Assembly (NCBI RefSeq): GCF_021172065.1
Contig: NZ_CP087880.1
Coordinates: 1,237,111 to 1,301,110, forward strand
Source of the DNA: Pseudocitrobacter corydidari
Lineage (GTDB): Bacteria; Pseudomonadota; Gammaproteobacteria; Enterobacterales; Enterobacteriaceae
Direction: 5' to 3'
DNA length: 64,000 nt
Part shown: positions 27,501 through 36,397 of the stretch, in pieces
How positions within the stretch are numbered: the stretch's first letter is position 1
Layout: every line of letters begins with the position of its first letter
The notes under the pieces: generated by a model
Told to the model about the DNA's origin: nothing
Database searches by the model: none
The model's input: the letters and a program-made list of their open reading frames with translations, nothing else
Translations under genes and position numbers: made by a program

Positions 27501-27641
27501 GTAGGCATCCCGCTGCACTGGGGTTATGAAGGCGTGGCCCGTAAAGGCTATATCGCTAATACCCTGACGCCTAATGTCGGCGATTCGAACTCGCAAACGC
27601 CGGAATATAAGGCGTTTCTGGTGAACATCGAGAAGGCTTAA
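24594..27641 (+). CDS. fdnG: Formate dehydrogenase N alpha subunit (selenoprotein)
   Basis: A 1,015-residue periplasmic molybdenum enzyme that oxidises formate to CO2. The TGA at 25179-25181 is codon 196 and is read as selenocysteine, the position of Sec196 in E. coli FdnG; the frame continues on both sides and the total length matches exactly. The N-terminus has a Tat signal (SRRKFFK, then a hydrophobic stretch to about residue 34). [14 protein letters not shown] binds the [4Fe-4S] cluster, and a bis-MGD cofactor is expected. It leads fdnGHI. A plain ORF caller splits it in two; it is not a pseudogene. Confidence 0.97.
25179..25221 (+). promoter_or_regulatory. Selenocysteine codon and SECIS hairpin
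   Basis: The UGA is followed by a hairpin: GACCAA (25186-25191) pairs with TTGGTC (25216-25221), and inside it AGCAA (25196-25200) pairs with TTGCT (25204-25208), leaving a GUC loop. This is the bacterial SECIS layout bound by SelB just downstream of the codon. Confidence 0.85.
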
Positions 27642-27651
27642 GGAGCGAACG

Positions 27652-28539
27652 ATGGATATGCAATCTCAGGATATTATCAAACGCTCTGCGACGAACCCGA
27701 TTACTCCCGCGCCGCGTGCGCGGGATTATAAAGAGGAAGTGGCAAAGCTGATTGATGTCTCCTCCTGCGTGGGCTGTAAAGCCTGCCAGGTGGCCTGCTC
27801 AGAGTGGAATGATATCCGCGATGAGGTGGGCCACTGTGTGGGTGTCTATGATAACCCTGCGGATTTAAGCGCCAAGTCCTGGACGGTGATGCGTTTTAGC
27901 GAGACTGAACAGAACGGCAAACTGGAGTGGCTGATTCGTAAAGATGGCTGCATGCACTGTGAAGATCCGGGCTGCCTGAAGGCGTGCCCGTCTGCCGGGG
28001 CAATCATCCAGTACGCCAACGGGATCGTCGACTTCCAGCAGGATAACTGCATTGGCTGCGGCTACTGCATCGCCGGGTGTCCGTTTAATATTCCGCGCCT
28101 CAATAAAGAGGATAACCGGGTATACAAATGCACTCTCTGTGTGGACCGCGTCAGCGTGGGCCAGGAGCCAGCCTGTGTGAAAACCTGCCCAACCGGGGCG
28201 ATTCACTTCGGCACCAAGAAAGAGATGCTGGATGTGGCGCAGGAACGTGTCGATAAGCTAAAAGCACGCGGCTACGCCAATGCGGGCATTTATAACCCGC
28301 AGGGCGTGGGCGGTACGCACGTGATGTATGTTCTGCATCATGCGGATCAGCCGGAGCTGTATCATAAGCTGCCAAAAGATCCGAGCATCGATACCAGCAT
28401 CAACCTGTGGAAAGGGGCGCTGAAGCCGCTCTCCGCCGCCGGGTTCATCGCCACCTTCGCCGGGCTGATTTATCACTACATCGGTATTGGCCCGAATAAA
28501 GAAGTGGATGACGACGAAGAGGATGACAGCCATGAGTAA
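27652..28539 (+). CDS. fdnH: Formate dehydrogenase N beta subunit
   Basis: A 295-residue periplasmic iron-sulfur subunit with four [4Fe-4S] clusters: [37 protein letters not shown] and CTLCVDR with CVKTCP. A single C-terminal membrane helix ([19 protein letters not shown]) anchors it. It passes electrons from FdnG to the cytochrome FdnI. It begins ten bases after fdnG, with AAGGAGCGAACG as ribosome-binding site, and its end overlaps fdnI by eight bases. Confidence 0.96.
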   Translation: MDMQSQDIIKRSATNPITPAPRARDYKEEVAKLIDVSSCVGCKACQVACSEWNDIRDEVGHCVGVYDNPADLSAKSWTVMRFSETEQNGKLEWLIRKDGCMHCEDPGCLKACPSAGAIIQYANGIVDFQQDNCIGCGYCIAGCPFNIPRLNKEDNRVYKCTLCVDRVSVGQEPACVKTCPTGAIHFGTKKEMLDVAQERVDKLKARGYANAGIYNPQGVGGTHVMYVLHHADQPELYHKLPKDPSIDTSINLWKGALKPLSAAGFIATFAGLIYHYIGIGPNKEVDDDEEDDSHE

Positions 28540-29185
28540 GTCGAAAATGATTGTGCGCACCAAATTTATTGACCGCGCCTGTCACTGGACGGTGGTGATT
28601 GCCTTCTTCCTGGTGTCGCTGTCGGGGATTTCGTTCTTCTTCCCGACGCTGCAATGGCTTACCGAAACTTTCGGTACACCGCAAATGGGGCGTATTCTGC
28701 ACCCGTTCTTCGGTGTCCTGATCTTCGTGCTGCTGATGCTGATGTTCTTCCGCTTTGTGCATCACAACATTCCGGACAAAGAAGATATTCCCTGGGTGAA
28801 AGGGATTGTTGAAGTTCTGAAGGGTAACGAGCACAAAGTAGCGCGCGTTGGTAAATATAACGCCGGGCAGAAAATGATGTTCTGGACCATCATGAGTATG
28901 ATTTTCGTATTGCTGGTGACCGGAATTATCATCTGGCGTCCGTACTTTGCGCACTATTTCCCGATTCAGGTAGTGCGCTACAGTCTGCTTTTACACGCGA
29001 CTTCAGCCATTATTTTGATTCACGCCATCCTTATCCATATGTATATGGCTTTCTGGGTGAAAGGATCGATTAAGGGCATGATTGAAGGCAAGGTGAGCCG
29101 CCGCTGGGCGAAGAAACATCACCCGCGCTGGTATCGTGATGTCGAGCGTATGGAAGCGAAAAAAGAGACTAACGAAGGGCTGTAA
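28532..29185 (+). CDS. fdnI: Formate dehydrogenase N gamma subunit (cytochrome b556)
   Basis: A 217-residue inner-membrane cytochrome with four membrane segments and two hemes b, reducing menaquinone on the cytoplasmic side so that formate oxidation contributes to the proton gradient. Histidines sit in [16 protein letters not shown] and [21 protein letters not shown] start at 28532 ([12 protein letters not shown]), identical to the E. coli N-terminus; an in-frame start 15 codons earlier lies deep in fdnH. The quinol made here can drive NarZYV, giving formate-to-nitrate respiration. Confidence 0.96.
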   Translation: MSKSKMIVRTKFIDRACHWTVVIAFFLVSLSGISFFFPTLQWLTETFGTPQMGRILHPFFGVLIFVLLMLMFFRFVHHNIPDKEDIPWVKGIVEVLKGNEHKVARVGKYNAGQKMMFWTIMSMIFVLLVTGIIIWRPYFAHYFPIQVVRYSLLLHATSAIILIHAILIHMYMAFWVKGSIKGMIEGKVSRRWAKKHHPRWYRDVERMEAKKETNEGL

Positions 29186-29203
29186 GGGCCTGACGTGAAT
29201 ACG

Positions 29204-29236
29204 CTCCCCCGTGCTGCAAGGTGCGGGGGATTTTTG
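29204..29236 (+). terminator. fdnGHI terminator
   Basis: TCCCCCG near 29205 pairs with CGGGGGA (29224-29230), followed by TTTTT. It lies 20 bases after fdnI and just before the convergent ccdB end. Confidence 0.85.
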
Positions 29237-29239
29237 CAT

Positions 29240-29563
29240 TCAGGTGTTGGTGATAAGCGAGTCGATGGCGTGGATAACGTCGTTCCGGGCGCTGCGCAGG
29301 TTGCAGATGTAGTCCGCCGGAGCGATTTTTCTAACATCAATATTGGTCAGCAGCGGTGCGAAAAGCTGATAGGTTTCAAAATCGATATTCACTTTGGGCG
29401 CGATAGCCTGTTGCCAGAGAGGAACCAATTTATTATTCATCATAGGCATAATAACTCTTCGGGAAAGATCGTTGTAACAATCATTTTGAACAATGATGTA
29501 ATACGGCCACATTTTATTGGTTTCCCTAATGGGATTACGATATACATCAAATTGTTCTGTCAT
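29240..29563 (-). CDS. ccdB: CcdB-family gyrase-poisoning toxin
   Basis: A 107-residue CcdB/MazF-fold toxin. The order of motifs follows F-plasmid CcdB: an N-terminal FDVYRN strand, YYIIVQND, RRVIMPMM (CcdB has RRMVIPL), KVNIDFETYQLFAPLLTNID and the C-terminal helix NLRSARNDVIHAIDSLI. CcdB traps DNA gyrase; the C-terminal residues that contact gyrase in CcdB (W-G-I) are replaced here by ITNT, so target or strength may differ. It overlaps ccdA by four bases (ATGA). The DNA is AT-rich compared with its neighbours, which suggests acquisition. Confidence 0.78.
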   Translation of the reverse strand: MTEQFDVYRNPIRETNKMWPYYIIVQNDCYNDLSRRVIMPMMNNKLVPLWQQAIAPKVNIDFETYQLFAPLLTNIDVRKIAPADYICNLRSARNDVIHAIDSLITNT

Positions 29564-29727
29564 TGTAACTCCGTAAATATTTCGTCACAGGCGAAAATTC
29601 CATGTTTTTCGATTAATTGATTCATGGCTTGCATGAACTCTTTATCGTGCTGCCGCTTTTCGTCAGCATCATTGTGGTGAGGGTAGTTCTCGCTTTGTTG
29701 CGTTTTTTTCGTTGCTGAAATTTTCAT
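29560..29727 (-). CDS. ccdA: Short CcdA-like antitoxin
   Basis: A 55-residue antitoxin directly upstream of ccdB. The C-terminal part (FMQAMNQLIEKHGIFACDEIF) matches the toxin-binding tail of CcdA, which reads MAEVARFIEMNGSFADE in the F plasmid. The first half is short, hydrophilic and does not show the ribbon-helix-helix fold of ordinary CcdA (about 72-80 residues). The ATG at 29727 has a perfect ribosome-binding site (AAGGAGATAGAA). Starting further upstream in the same frame adds residues that also do not look like a DNA-binding domain. It could neutralise CcdB without autoregulating, or be a truncated relic. Confidence 0.65.
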   Translation of the reverse strand: MKISATKKTQQSENYPHHNDADEKRQHDKEFMQAMNQLIEKHGIFACDEIFTELQ

Positions 29728-29972
29728 TTCTATCTCCTTATCGTTAATGCGCTGATTATCGTTTCCCCCATTTAAAAGGCAAGCGCCTTTCATCGTGAGT
29801 TTATTAATTTGCGTAGCTGCTTCCACAATATAGCAACGCGTTACATTTACACCGGTATATTAATTCAAAAACTGAATATATGGACAATCGCGCCAGCGGG
29901 GATTTTGCGCTGGTTTGCGTCGGATGAATGTTCAATAATGTCTGCCGCAAATAATTAACACGTGGTTGTGGT

Positions 29973-31148
29973 ATGAAAAAGACGGTTTTTTCGTTAGCGC
30001 TTGGTACTTTTGGCCTGGGAATGGCGGAGTTCGGCATTATGGGCGTGTTGACGGATCTGGCGCGTGATACGCAGATCTCGATTCCTTCCGCCGGGCACAT
30101 GATCTCGTTCTATGCCTTTGGCGTGGTGATTGGCGCGCCGATTATTGCGCTGTTCTCCAGTCGCTTTTCCCTCAAGCATATTCTGCTATTCCTGGCCGCG
30201 CTATGCGTGCTAGGCAACGCGATTTTCACTTTTTCATCTTCGTACACCATGCTGGCCATCGGCAGGCTGGTCTCCGGTTTCCCGCACGGTGCCTTTTTTG
30301 GCGTTGGGGCGATCATTTTGTCGAAAATCGCGCCGCCGGGTAAGGTCACGATGGCGGTAGCCGGGATGGTCTCCGGGATGACGGTAGCGAATTTACTGGG
30401 TATTCCGATCGGTACCTGGCTCGGTCACGCCTTCAGTTGGCGCTATACGTTTCTGTTGATTGCCGCGTTTGATGTCATCGTTATCGCATCGATTATCTTT
30501 TGGGTACCTGACCTGTTTGATAAGTCCGATGCGCGCCTGAGCGAGCAGTTCCGTTTCCTGAAAGCGCCAGAGCCGTGGTTAATCTTTCTGGCTACCCTTT
30601 TTGGCAACGCGGGCGTCTTTGCCTGGTTTAGTTATATCAAACCCTACATGCTGTATGTTACCGGCTTCACGGAAACCTTTATGACCTTCATTATGATGTT
30701 TGTCGGTCTGGGGATGGTGCTGGGCAACATTGTGAGCGGGAAACTTTCCGCGCGTTTTAGCCCGTTACGCATCGCCGCTACCACCGATGGCATTATTGTG
30801 CTTTCGTTAGTGATGCTGTTTCTGTTTGCCGATGTTAAAGGCGCGGCACTGGGGCTGGCGTTCATTTGCTGTGCGGGGTTGTTTGCGCTTTCTGCGCCGT
30901 TGCAGATCCTGCTGCTGCAAAATGCGAAGGGCGGGGAGATGCTTGGTGCCGCGGGTGGGCAAATGGCCTTTAACCTGGGTAGCGCAGTGGGGGCTTATTG
31001 CGGTGGCATGATGCTGACGCTGGGCTTTGCCTACAACTATGTGGCCTTACCGGCGGCGTTACTGTCGTTCTCGGCGATGTCAGCGCTGCTGGCGTACGGT
31101 TATGTGAAGAATCGCCGTCACGAAAGGGTTATTGCTCCCTCTGCATAG
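29973..31148 (+). CDS. AraJ-like MFS transporter
   Basis: A 391-residue, 12-segment major facilitator. FSLALGTFGLGMAEFGIMGV, SSRFSLKHILLFLAALCV, GRLVSGFPHGAFFGVGAI and LQILLLQNAKGGEMLGAAGG closely follow E. coli AraJ, a sugar-efflux-type transporter of unclear substrate. The position between fdnGHI and adhP is not that of E. coli araJ, so it may be a paralogue or a relocated gene. Its stop codon lies in the loop of a nine-base-pair hairpin that continues to 31155. Confidence 0.85.
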   Translation: MKKTVFSLALGTFGLGMAEFGIMGVLTDLARDTQISIPSAGHMISFYAFGVVIGAPIIALFSSRFSLKHILLFLAALCVLGNAIFTFSSSYTMLAIGRLVSGFPHGAFFGVGAIILSKIAPPGKVTMAVAGMVSGMTVANLLGIPIGTWLGHAFSWRYTFLLIAAFDVIVIASIIFWVPDLFDKSDARLSEQFRFLKAPEPWLIFLATLFGNAGVFAWFSYIKPYMLYVTGFTETFMTFIMMFVGLGMVLGNIVSGKLSARFSPLRIAATTDGIIVLSLVMLFLFADVKGAALGLAFICCAGLFALSAPLQILLLQNAKGGEMLGAAGGQMAFNLGSAVGAYCGGMMLTLGFAYNYVALPAALLSFSAMSALLAYGYVKNRRHERVIAPSA

Positions 31149-31155
31149 AGGGAGC
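31134..31155. terminator. Hairpin across the end of the AraJ-like gene
   Basis: GCTCCCTCT (31134-31142) and AGAGGGAGC (31147-31155) form a nine-base-pair stem with a GCAT loop between convergent genes. The TAG stop of the upstream gene (31146-31148) is inside it. No T-run follows, so termination may need help or the hairpin may mainly protect the mRNA end. Confidence 0.55.
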
Positions 31156-31162
31156 ATCCAGC

Positions 31163-32173
31163 TTATTTACGGAAATCAATCACCATACGGCCACGGATCT
31201 GGCCTTGTTCCATCTCTTTGAAGATAGCGTTGATATCTTCCAGCGGGCGAGAGGCAACTTTAGGAACCACTTTCCCTTCGGCTGCAAACTGGAAGGCTTC
31301 AGTCAGATCCTGACGTGTACCGACCAGTGATCCCACAACCTGAATACCGTCCAGCACCAGGCGCGGGATATCCAGGCTCATCGCTTCCGGCGGCAGACCA
31401 ACAGCCACTACGCGGCCACCGGCACGAACGGCATCAACCGCGGAGTTGAAAGCCGCTTTTGCGACAGCGGTAACCACTGCTGCATGCGCGCCACCGGTTT
31501 TTTCCTGCACCAGTTTTGCGGCATCCGGGCTACGGGAGTTGATGATTAAGTCTGCGCCCATGCTTTCAGCCAGTTTCAGCTGTTCATCATTGACGTCAAG
31601 CGCGATAACTTTGGCGTTAAAGACGTTTTTGGCGTATTGCAGCGCCAGGTTGCCCAGGCCGCCCAGACCGTAGATAGCGATCCACTGGCCCGGTTTGATG
31701 CCGGAAATTTTTACCGCTTTATAAGTGGTGACGCCCGCACAGGTGATGCTGCTGGCCGCGGCGGATTCCAGACCGTCAGGTACTTTAACGGAGTAGTCGG
31801 CGGTGACGATACACTCTTCCGCCATACCACCATCCGCGGTGTAACCGGCATTAATCACCTCGCGACACAGGGTTTCATTACCGCTGTTACAGTATTCACA
31901 GTGCCCACATCCCTGGAAGAACCATGCGACGCTTGCGCGGTCGCCGGGTTTCAGCGAGGTCACACCCGGGCCGACTTCTTTCACAATCCCGATACCTTCG
32001 TGGCCCAGAATCACGCCGGTTTTGTCGCCAAAATCGCCATTTTTTACATGGAGATCGGTGTGGCAAACGCCGCAGCATTCCATCTTCAGAAGCGCTTCAC
32101 CATGTTTCAGCGGGCGCAGGGTACGTTCGGTGACATCAACCTGATGATCTTTTGTGACGACAGCAGCCTTCAT
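31163..32173 (-). CDS. adhP: Alcohol dehydrogenase AdhP
   Basis: A 336-residue zinc-dependent, NAD-linked ethanol-active alcohol dehydrogenase. Catalytic zinc residues lie in [10 protein letters not shown] and [12 protein letters not shown]; the structural zinc loop is [15 protein letters not shown]. The nucleotide motif is [12 protein letters not shown]. It is almost identical to E. coli AdhP and keeps the same neighbourhood upstream of maeA. AAAGGAGAAATAC precedes the ATG. Confidence 0.96.
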   Translation of the reverse strand: MKAAVVTKDHQVDVTERTLRPLKHGEALLKMECCGVCHTDLHVKNGDFGDKTGVILGHEGIGIVKEVGPGVTSLKPGDRASVAWFFQGCGHCEYCNSGNETLCREVINAGYTADGGMAEECIVTADYSVKVPDGLESAAASSITCAGVTTYKAVKISGIKPGQWIAIYGLGGLGNLALQYAKNVFNAKVIALDVNDEQLKLAESMGADLIINSRSPDAAKLVQEKTGGAHAAVVTAVAKAAFNSAVDAVRAGGRVVAVGLPPEAMSLDIPRLVLDGIQVVGSLVGTRQDLTEAFQFAAEGKVVPKVASRPLEDINAIFKEMEQGQIRGRMVIDFRK

Positions 32174-32357
32174 GTATTTCTCCTTTTATGATGAATTTCT
32201 GCAGAGCAATCATGTGATTACTCCATAAGGATTAATGTTTTTCTGCTTCAGATGCAATAGCTCAGACATGTAATGTAATAATTCTTATTAAGAATTACCT
32301 ATCCAGACCAAAATATTCCTTTAATACGCCTAATGAGTATTTGACCTGGTGAGAATA

Positions 32358-32380
32358 GCCTGGCAGGGGGCCTGCCAGGC
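32358..32380 (-). terminator. Hairpin after the ABC-F gene
   Basis: GCCTGGCAGG (32358-32367), a three-base loop and CCTGCCAGGC (32371-32380) form a perfect ten-base-pair stem seven bases after the stop of the ABC-F gene. It is terminator-like, although the T-run is poor. Confidence 0.65.
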
Positions 32381-32386
32381 GTGTGC

Positions 32387-34099
32387 TTACAGTTTAGATT
32401 GAATTACCGCAATTTCCTGACGCCAGGCCTGTTGCAGCTGAGGTTTCTGATGTTTTGCTTTACGGGCGAGATCGGCGGCTAACCACGATTCCAGCGTGAT
32501 GAGCCGTTCCAGCAGCGCGTCGGCATCGTCTGGCTGAGGTTGCGGTGTGTCAGCCGGAGGTCTTAGGGCACTCACTGAACTCTGCTTTTCCCTGATTCGC
32601 GTAAACATCTCATCGGCATCATGCCATTCGCTGAGGTAGCCGTTTTCAACCAGCCAAAAACGATTGCAGCTGGCAGTAATCAGTTGTCGGTCATGACTGA
32701 CCAATAATACTCCGCCCGCAAATTGCTGTAGGGTTTCTGCCAGCGCGATTTTTCCCTCGATATCCAGATGGTTCGTGGGCTCATCGAGCATTAACAGGTG
32801 GTAGCGGGCAAGGGTGAGCCCGACAAACAGTAGCCGTGCACGCTCGCCGCCGCTGAGCGTGTGCACCCGTTGCCCATGACGAAGCCACGGAAAACCCGCC
32901 CGTAATAACGCTTTTTTGCGTGTTTCCGGATCCGGCGCAAAGGCATCAAGTGCGTCAAACAGCGTGGCATTATCGGGCAACTGATGCAGAGTCTGGTCGT
33001 AATAGCCGACGGTCACACGCGGATGCAGTTTTAGCGCATCATTGCAGCTGCCAGATAATACGTGTTGCCAGAGGGTCCGTAACAGGGAAGATTTCCCACA
33101 ACCGTTATGGCCGACGAGAGCAACTCTGTCGCCGCTTTTCAGCCTCGCGGCCTGAATGTGGAACAGCGGCGCCAATCCGACGTCGGGAGAAATCGACAGA
33201 TTTTCAACGTCGAGCAGTCGATTTGCCGCCAGCGCATCGCCCCGCAGCGTTAACGTCCAGGGGTTACCGTCTGTCACTGCCGTCTGGTTCTCTTTGAGCC
33301 GGGCAACCTGTTTTTCCATCTGCTTCGCTTTTTGCGCCAGTCCTTCGTTATCGTAGACCCGGCCCCATGTCGCCAGCCGTTTAGCGCTTGTTGTTACCCG
33401 TTCTATCTCTTTTTGTTCCGCTTTACGCCGCAGAATGTCGCTTTCATCTTTAGCCGCCAGGGCAAGCCGGGCCTGACTACAGGGAAGGGCGAAGCAGTGC
33501 AGCGTTTTATCGCGCAAAATCCAGCTGCCATTAGTAACGGTATCCAGCAGCTGTCGGTCATGCGAGACCAGAATAAAACTCCCGGACCAGCGCAACAGAA
33601 ATTGTTCCAGCCATAGCAGCGTGGGCAGATCAAGATGGTTACTGGGTTCATCCAGCAGCAGTAAATCGGGTTGATGGATTAACGCGCGCGCCAGCATCAA
33701 ACGTGTGTGTTGTCCGCCGCTCAGCGTAGCGCTGGTGAGTGTTGTTTCCTGCGTACTAAAGCCCATCTCCGCCAGCAAGCTTTCGCCGCGCCAGCGTTCA
33801 GCATCACGGGCGTGGGCGGGGAGCCCGGCAAGTACGGCTTCCAGCAGTGATAGGGTATAAACCGCTTCGGGAAGATGTTGCTCAACGCGAGCCATCAGAC
33901 AGCGATTTGCGATTGCCACATTGCCGGAGGCGGGCTGTGAGGTGCCATCCAGAACTTTTAGTAGCGTACTTTTGCCACTGCCGTTATCGCCAAGTAGCCC
34001 AATACGGTCACCCTGTTTTAGGGTAAAGGAGAGACCGTCGAAAAGCGTAGCAAACGCCGTATCAACACGTAATGATTGCGCGGTTAGTAGTGTACTCAT
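32387..34099 (-). CDS. ABC-F family ATPase
   Basis: A 570-residue soluble protein with two ATP-binding cassettes and no membrane segments, the ABC-F layout of ribosome-binding factors. Cassette 1 has Walker A GDNGSGKST (37-45), LSGGQHTRLMLARAL and LLLLDEPSNHLD; cassette 2 has VGHNGCGKSSLL, LSGGERARLLFVGL and LLMLDEPTNHLD. The linker between them (KRLATWGRVYDNEGLAQKAK) is charged and helical, as in the P-site tRNA interaction motif. Members either tune translation (Uup, EttA, YheS) or protect ribosomes from antibiotics. A promoter and a 27-codon leader ORF upstream resemble the attenuators of the antibiotic-protection type. The substrate class is undecided. Confidence 0.85.
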   Translation of the reverse strand: MSTLLTAQSLRVDTAFATLFDGLSFTLKQGDRIGLLGDNGSGKSTLLKVLDGTSQPASGNVAIANRCLMARVEQHLPEAVYTLSLLEAVLAGLPAHARDAERWRGESLLAEMGFSTQETTLTSATLSGGQHTRLMLARALIHQPDLLLLDEPSNHLDLPTLLWLEQFLLRWSGSFILVSHDRQLLDTVTNGSWILRDKTLHCFALPCSQARLALAAKDESDILRRKAEQKEIERVTTSAKRLATWGRVYDNEGLAQKAKQMEKQVARLKENQTAVTDGNPWTLTLRGDALAANRLLDVENLSISPDVGLAPLFHIQAARLKSGDRVALVGHNGCGKSSLLRTLWQHVLSGSCNDALKLHPRVTVGYYDQTLHQLPDNATLFDALDAFAPDPETRKKALLRAGFPWLRHGQRVHTLSGGERARLLFVGLTLARYHLLMLDEPTNHLDIEGKIALAETLQQFAGGVLLVSHDRQLITASCNRFWLVENGYLSEWHDADEMFTRIREKQSSVSALRPPADTPQPQPDDADALLERLITLESWLAADLARKAKHQKPQLQQAWRQEIAVIQSKL

Positions 34100-34211
34100 T
34101 GTTGCTTACCCAAGAATTACAGGCGTAAAAACGCCTCGTCAAACATCGCTGACGATAACCTGGTAAGCCCGAGGGAAGGGATTGGAGTGAGAGTCTTCGC
34201 TCAAGCCTCCG

Positions 34212-34295
34212 TTATCGCAGCACGATATCGGTAATGCTTGAGCTGGTGCGATCACCAAGTGTATGTGAAACATTAAAAATTTCACAGTACAGCAT
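34212..34295 (-). CDS. Candidate 27-residue leader peptide of the ABC-F gene
   Basis: An ORF too short for routine calling: ATG at 34295, stop at 34212-34214, peptide beginning MLYCEIFNVSHTLGDR and ending SITDIVLR. It has a near-consensus ribosome-binding site (AAGGAGG, six bases before ATG) and lies between a strong promoter and the ABC-F gene, 112 bases before its start. GTTATCG (34211-34217), which overlaps its stop, is complementary to CGATAAC (34153-34159), so a structure between leader and gene could depend on where the ribosome is. This is the layout of ribosome-mediated attenuation. I do not recognise the peptide. Confidence 0.5.
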   Translation of the reverse strand: MLYCEIFNVSHTLGDRTSSSITDIVLR

Positions 34296-34336
34296 AATTA
34301 GCCTCCTTTTTATTATCAGTATGAATGGGTGATGGC

Positions 34337-34366
34337 AGTGTAGCGGGGATTATTACGTTTTGCCAA
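34337..34366 (-). promoter_or_regulatory. Candidate promoter of the leader-ABC-F unit
   Basis: Read on the minus strand, TTGGCA (34366-34361) and TACACT (34342-34337) are 18 bases apart. The predicted start near 34330 gives a leader of about 230 bases before the ABC-F ATG, with the small ORF inside it. Confidence 0.55.
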
Positions 34367-34464
34367 CTGGCTGGTGGAGAAATAAACATTAGTTACAACA
34401 TACTATTTTTTTATCTCAACACCTGAACATGAGAGACCGTGCACATTTGGGGTCAGGCAGGATA

Positions 34465-34482
34465 GGTGGGCCGAAGCCCACC
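34465..34482 (-). terminator. maeA terminator hairpin
   Basis: On the minus strand the RNA folds as GGTGGGC, a UUCG tetraloop and GCCCACC (34482-34465), seven bases after the maeA stop. The C(UUCG)G loop is very stable; the downstream T-run is weak. Confidence 0.65.
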
Positions 34483-34489
34483 AGAAGGA

Positions 34490-36184
34490 TTAGATTGATG
34501 TCCGGCGGTAGCTACGATATTCAGGTAGCCAGAAGTTTTCGTTGATGGCCTGCTGGAGCGCGTCGGCAGACGTTTTCACGGCAACGCCCTGTTGTTGAGC
34601 CATTTTCCCGACCGCAAAAGCGATATCCCGTGATACCTGATGAATGTCTTTTAATTCTGGTAGCACCAGACCTTCGCCGGTATTGGCCAGCGGCGAGTGC
34701 TTAGCCAGCGTTTCACTGGCTGACATCAGCATTTCATCGGTAATACGTGTTGCGCCGGATGCAATAACGCCAAGCCCAATGCCGGGGAAGATATAGGAGT
34801 TATTGCACTGGGCAATCGGGTAAACCTTATCTTTCCATACTACCGGGCTGAACGGGCTGCCGGTGGCAACCAGCGCATTGCCTTCAGTCCAGGCGATAAT
34901 ATCCTGCGGGGTCGCCTCTACGCGTGAGGTCGGGTTCGAGAGCGGCATGACAATCGGGCGCGGGCAGTGTTTGTGCATTTCACGGATAATCTCTTCCGTA
35001 AACAGCCCTGTTTGCCCGGAAACGCCAATCAGGATATCTGGTTTAACATTGCGCACAACGTCCAGCAGAGACAGAACTTCGTTGTCTGTATCCCAGTTTT
35101 GCAGGCTGCTGCGTTTTTGCACCAGTTTGGTCTGGAAGGAGAGCAGGTTTGGCATCTGATCGGTCAGAAGGCCAAAGCGGTCAACCATGAACACGCGCGC
35201 CCGTGCCTGTTCTTCGCTCAGGCCTTCACGCTGAAGTTGCGCAATGATTTGTTCGGCGATACCGCAACCGGCGGAACCAGCACCCAGGAAGACAATTTTC
35301 TGATCGCTAAGCTGGCTTCCTGCCGCGCGGCTGGCGGCAATCAGCGTGCCGACGGTAACGGCGGCGGTACCCTGAATATCGTCGTTAAAGGAGCAAATTT
35401 CATCGCGATAGCGGTTGAGCAGCGGCATGGCGTTTTTCTGCGCAAAATCTTCGAATTGCAGCAACACGTTTGGCCAGCGCTGTTTCACGGCCTGAATGAA
35501 ATCATCCACAAACTGATAATAATCATCATCGGTAATACGCGGATTACGCCAACCCATGTACAGCGGATCGTTGAGCAACTGTTGGTTGTTGGTACCGACA
35601 TCCAGTACCACCGGCAGGGTATATGCAGGGCTAATACCGCCACAGGCGGTATAGAGTGACAGCTTACCAATTGGAATGCCCATGCCGCCGATACCCTGGT
35701 CGCCAAGGCCGAGAATGCGCTCGCCGTCGGTAACCACAATCACTTTGATATTGTGGTTAGGGACGTTTTGCAGAATGTCATCCATGTTGTGACGATTCTG
35801 ATAGGAGATAAACACCCCGCGTGAGCGACGATAGATCTCAGAGAAACGCTCGCAGGCCGCGCCGACAGTCGGGGTATAGATGACCGGCATCATTTCATCG
35901 AGATGGTTTTCTACCAAACGGTAGAAGAGTGTTTCATTGGTGTCCTGAATGTTGCGCAGGTAGATGTGTTTATCGATCTCCGTTTTGAACCCCTGATACT
36001 GGATCCAGGCGCGCTCTGCCTGCTCTTCAATCGTTTCGACCACTTCAGGCAGCAGGCCGAGCAGGTTGAAATTGCTGCGTTCTTCCTTACTGAAGGCACT
36101 GCCTTTATTCAGCAACGGAAACTCCAACAGCACCGGGCCAGCGTACGGGATATACAGAGAACGGTTCGTTTTACCTTGTGACAT
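34490..36184 (-). CDS. maeA: NAD-dependent malic enzyme
   Basis: A 564-residue cytosolic enzyme that decarboxylates malate to pyruvate with NAD, feeding gluconeogenic or anaplerotic balance. [16 protein letters not shown] at the start, [16 protein letters not shown], the dinucleotide-binding [17 protein letters not shown], the substrate/metal region [12 protein letters not shown] with FNDDIQGTA, and the end [10 protein letters not shown] are those of E. coli MaeA. The length is one residue shorter. GATGGAGTAATACG precedes the ATG. It is divergent from the zinc alcohol dehydrogenase gene. In E. coli the small genes sra and bdm lie between maeA and osmC; they are absent here. Confidence 0.96.
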   Translation of the reverse strand: MSQGKTNRSLYIPYAGPVLLEFPLLNKGSAFSKEERSNFNLLGLLPEVVETIEEQAERAWIQYQGFKTEIDKHIYLRNIQDTNETLFYRLVENHLDEMMPVIYTPTVGAACERFSEIYRRSRGVFISYQNRHNMDDILQNVPNHNIKVIVVTDGERILGLGDQGIGGMGIPIGKLSLYTACGGISPAYTLPVVLDVGTNNQQLLNDPLYMGWRNPRITDDDYYQFVDDFIQAVKQRWPNVLLQFEDFAQKNAMPLLNRYRDEICSFNDDIQGTAAVTVGTLIAASRAAGSQLSDQKIVFLGAGSAGCGIAEQIIAQLQREGLSEEQARARVFMVDRFGLLTDQMPNLLSFQTKLVQKRSSLQNWDTDNEVLSLLDVVRNVKPDILIGVSGQTGLFTEEIIREMHKHCPRPIVMPLSNPTSRVEATPQDIIAWTEGNALVATGSPFSPVVWKDKVYPIAQCNNSYIFPGIGLGVIASGATRITDEMLMSASETLAKHSPLANTGEGLVLPELKDIHQVSRDIAFAVGKMAQQQGVAVKTSADALQQAINENFWLPEYRSYRRTSI

Positions 36185-36397
36185 CGTATTACTCCATCGT
36201 CATCACGCCAGCCCATGGGAAGTCTGGCAGAAACTGCAGTGCCGGGGATTATAAAGCAACTGTTAACATTCGTGGTGCGAAATTGCCGGGAAGTTGAGGG
36301 CGGGTTGACGCTTCGTGCGGTGAGTGTCGCGTTCTGCTGAGATTCAACTAAGCTGAAACGTGTCTGTGACGTTGATCACTCATTGTGAGGTAAGACG

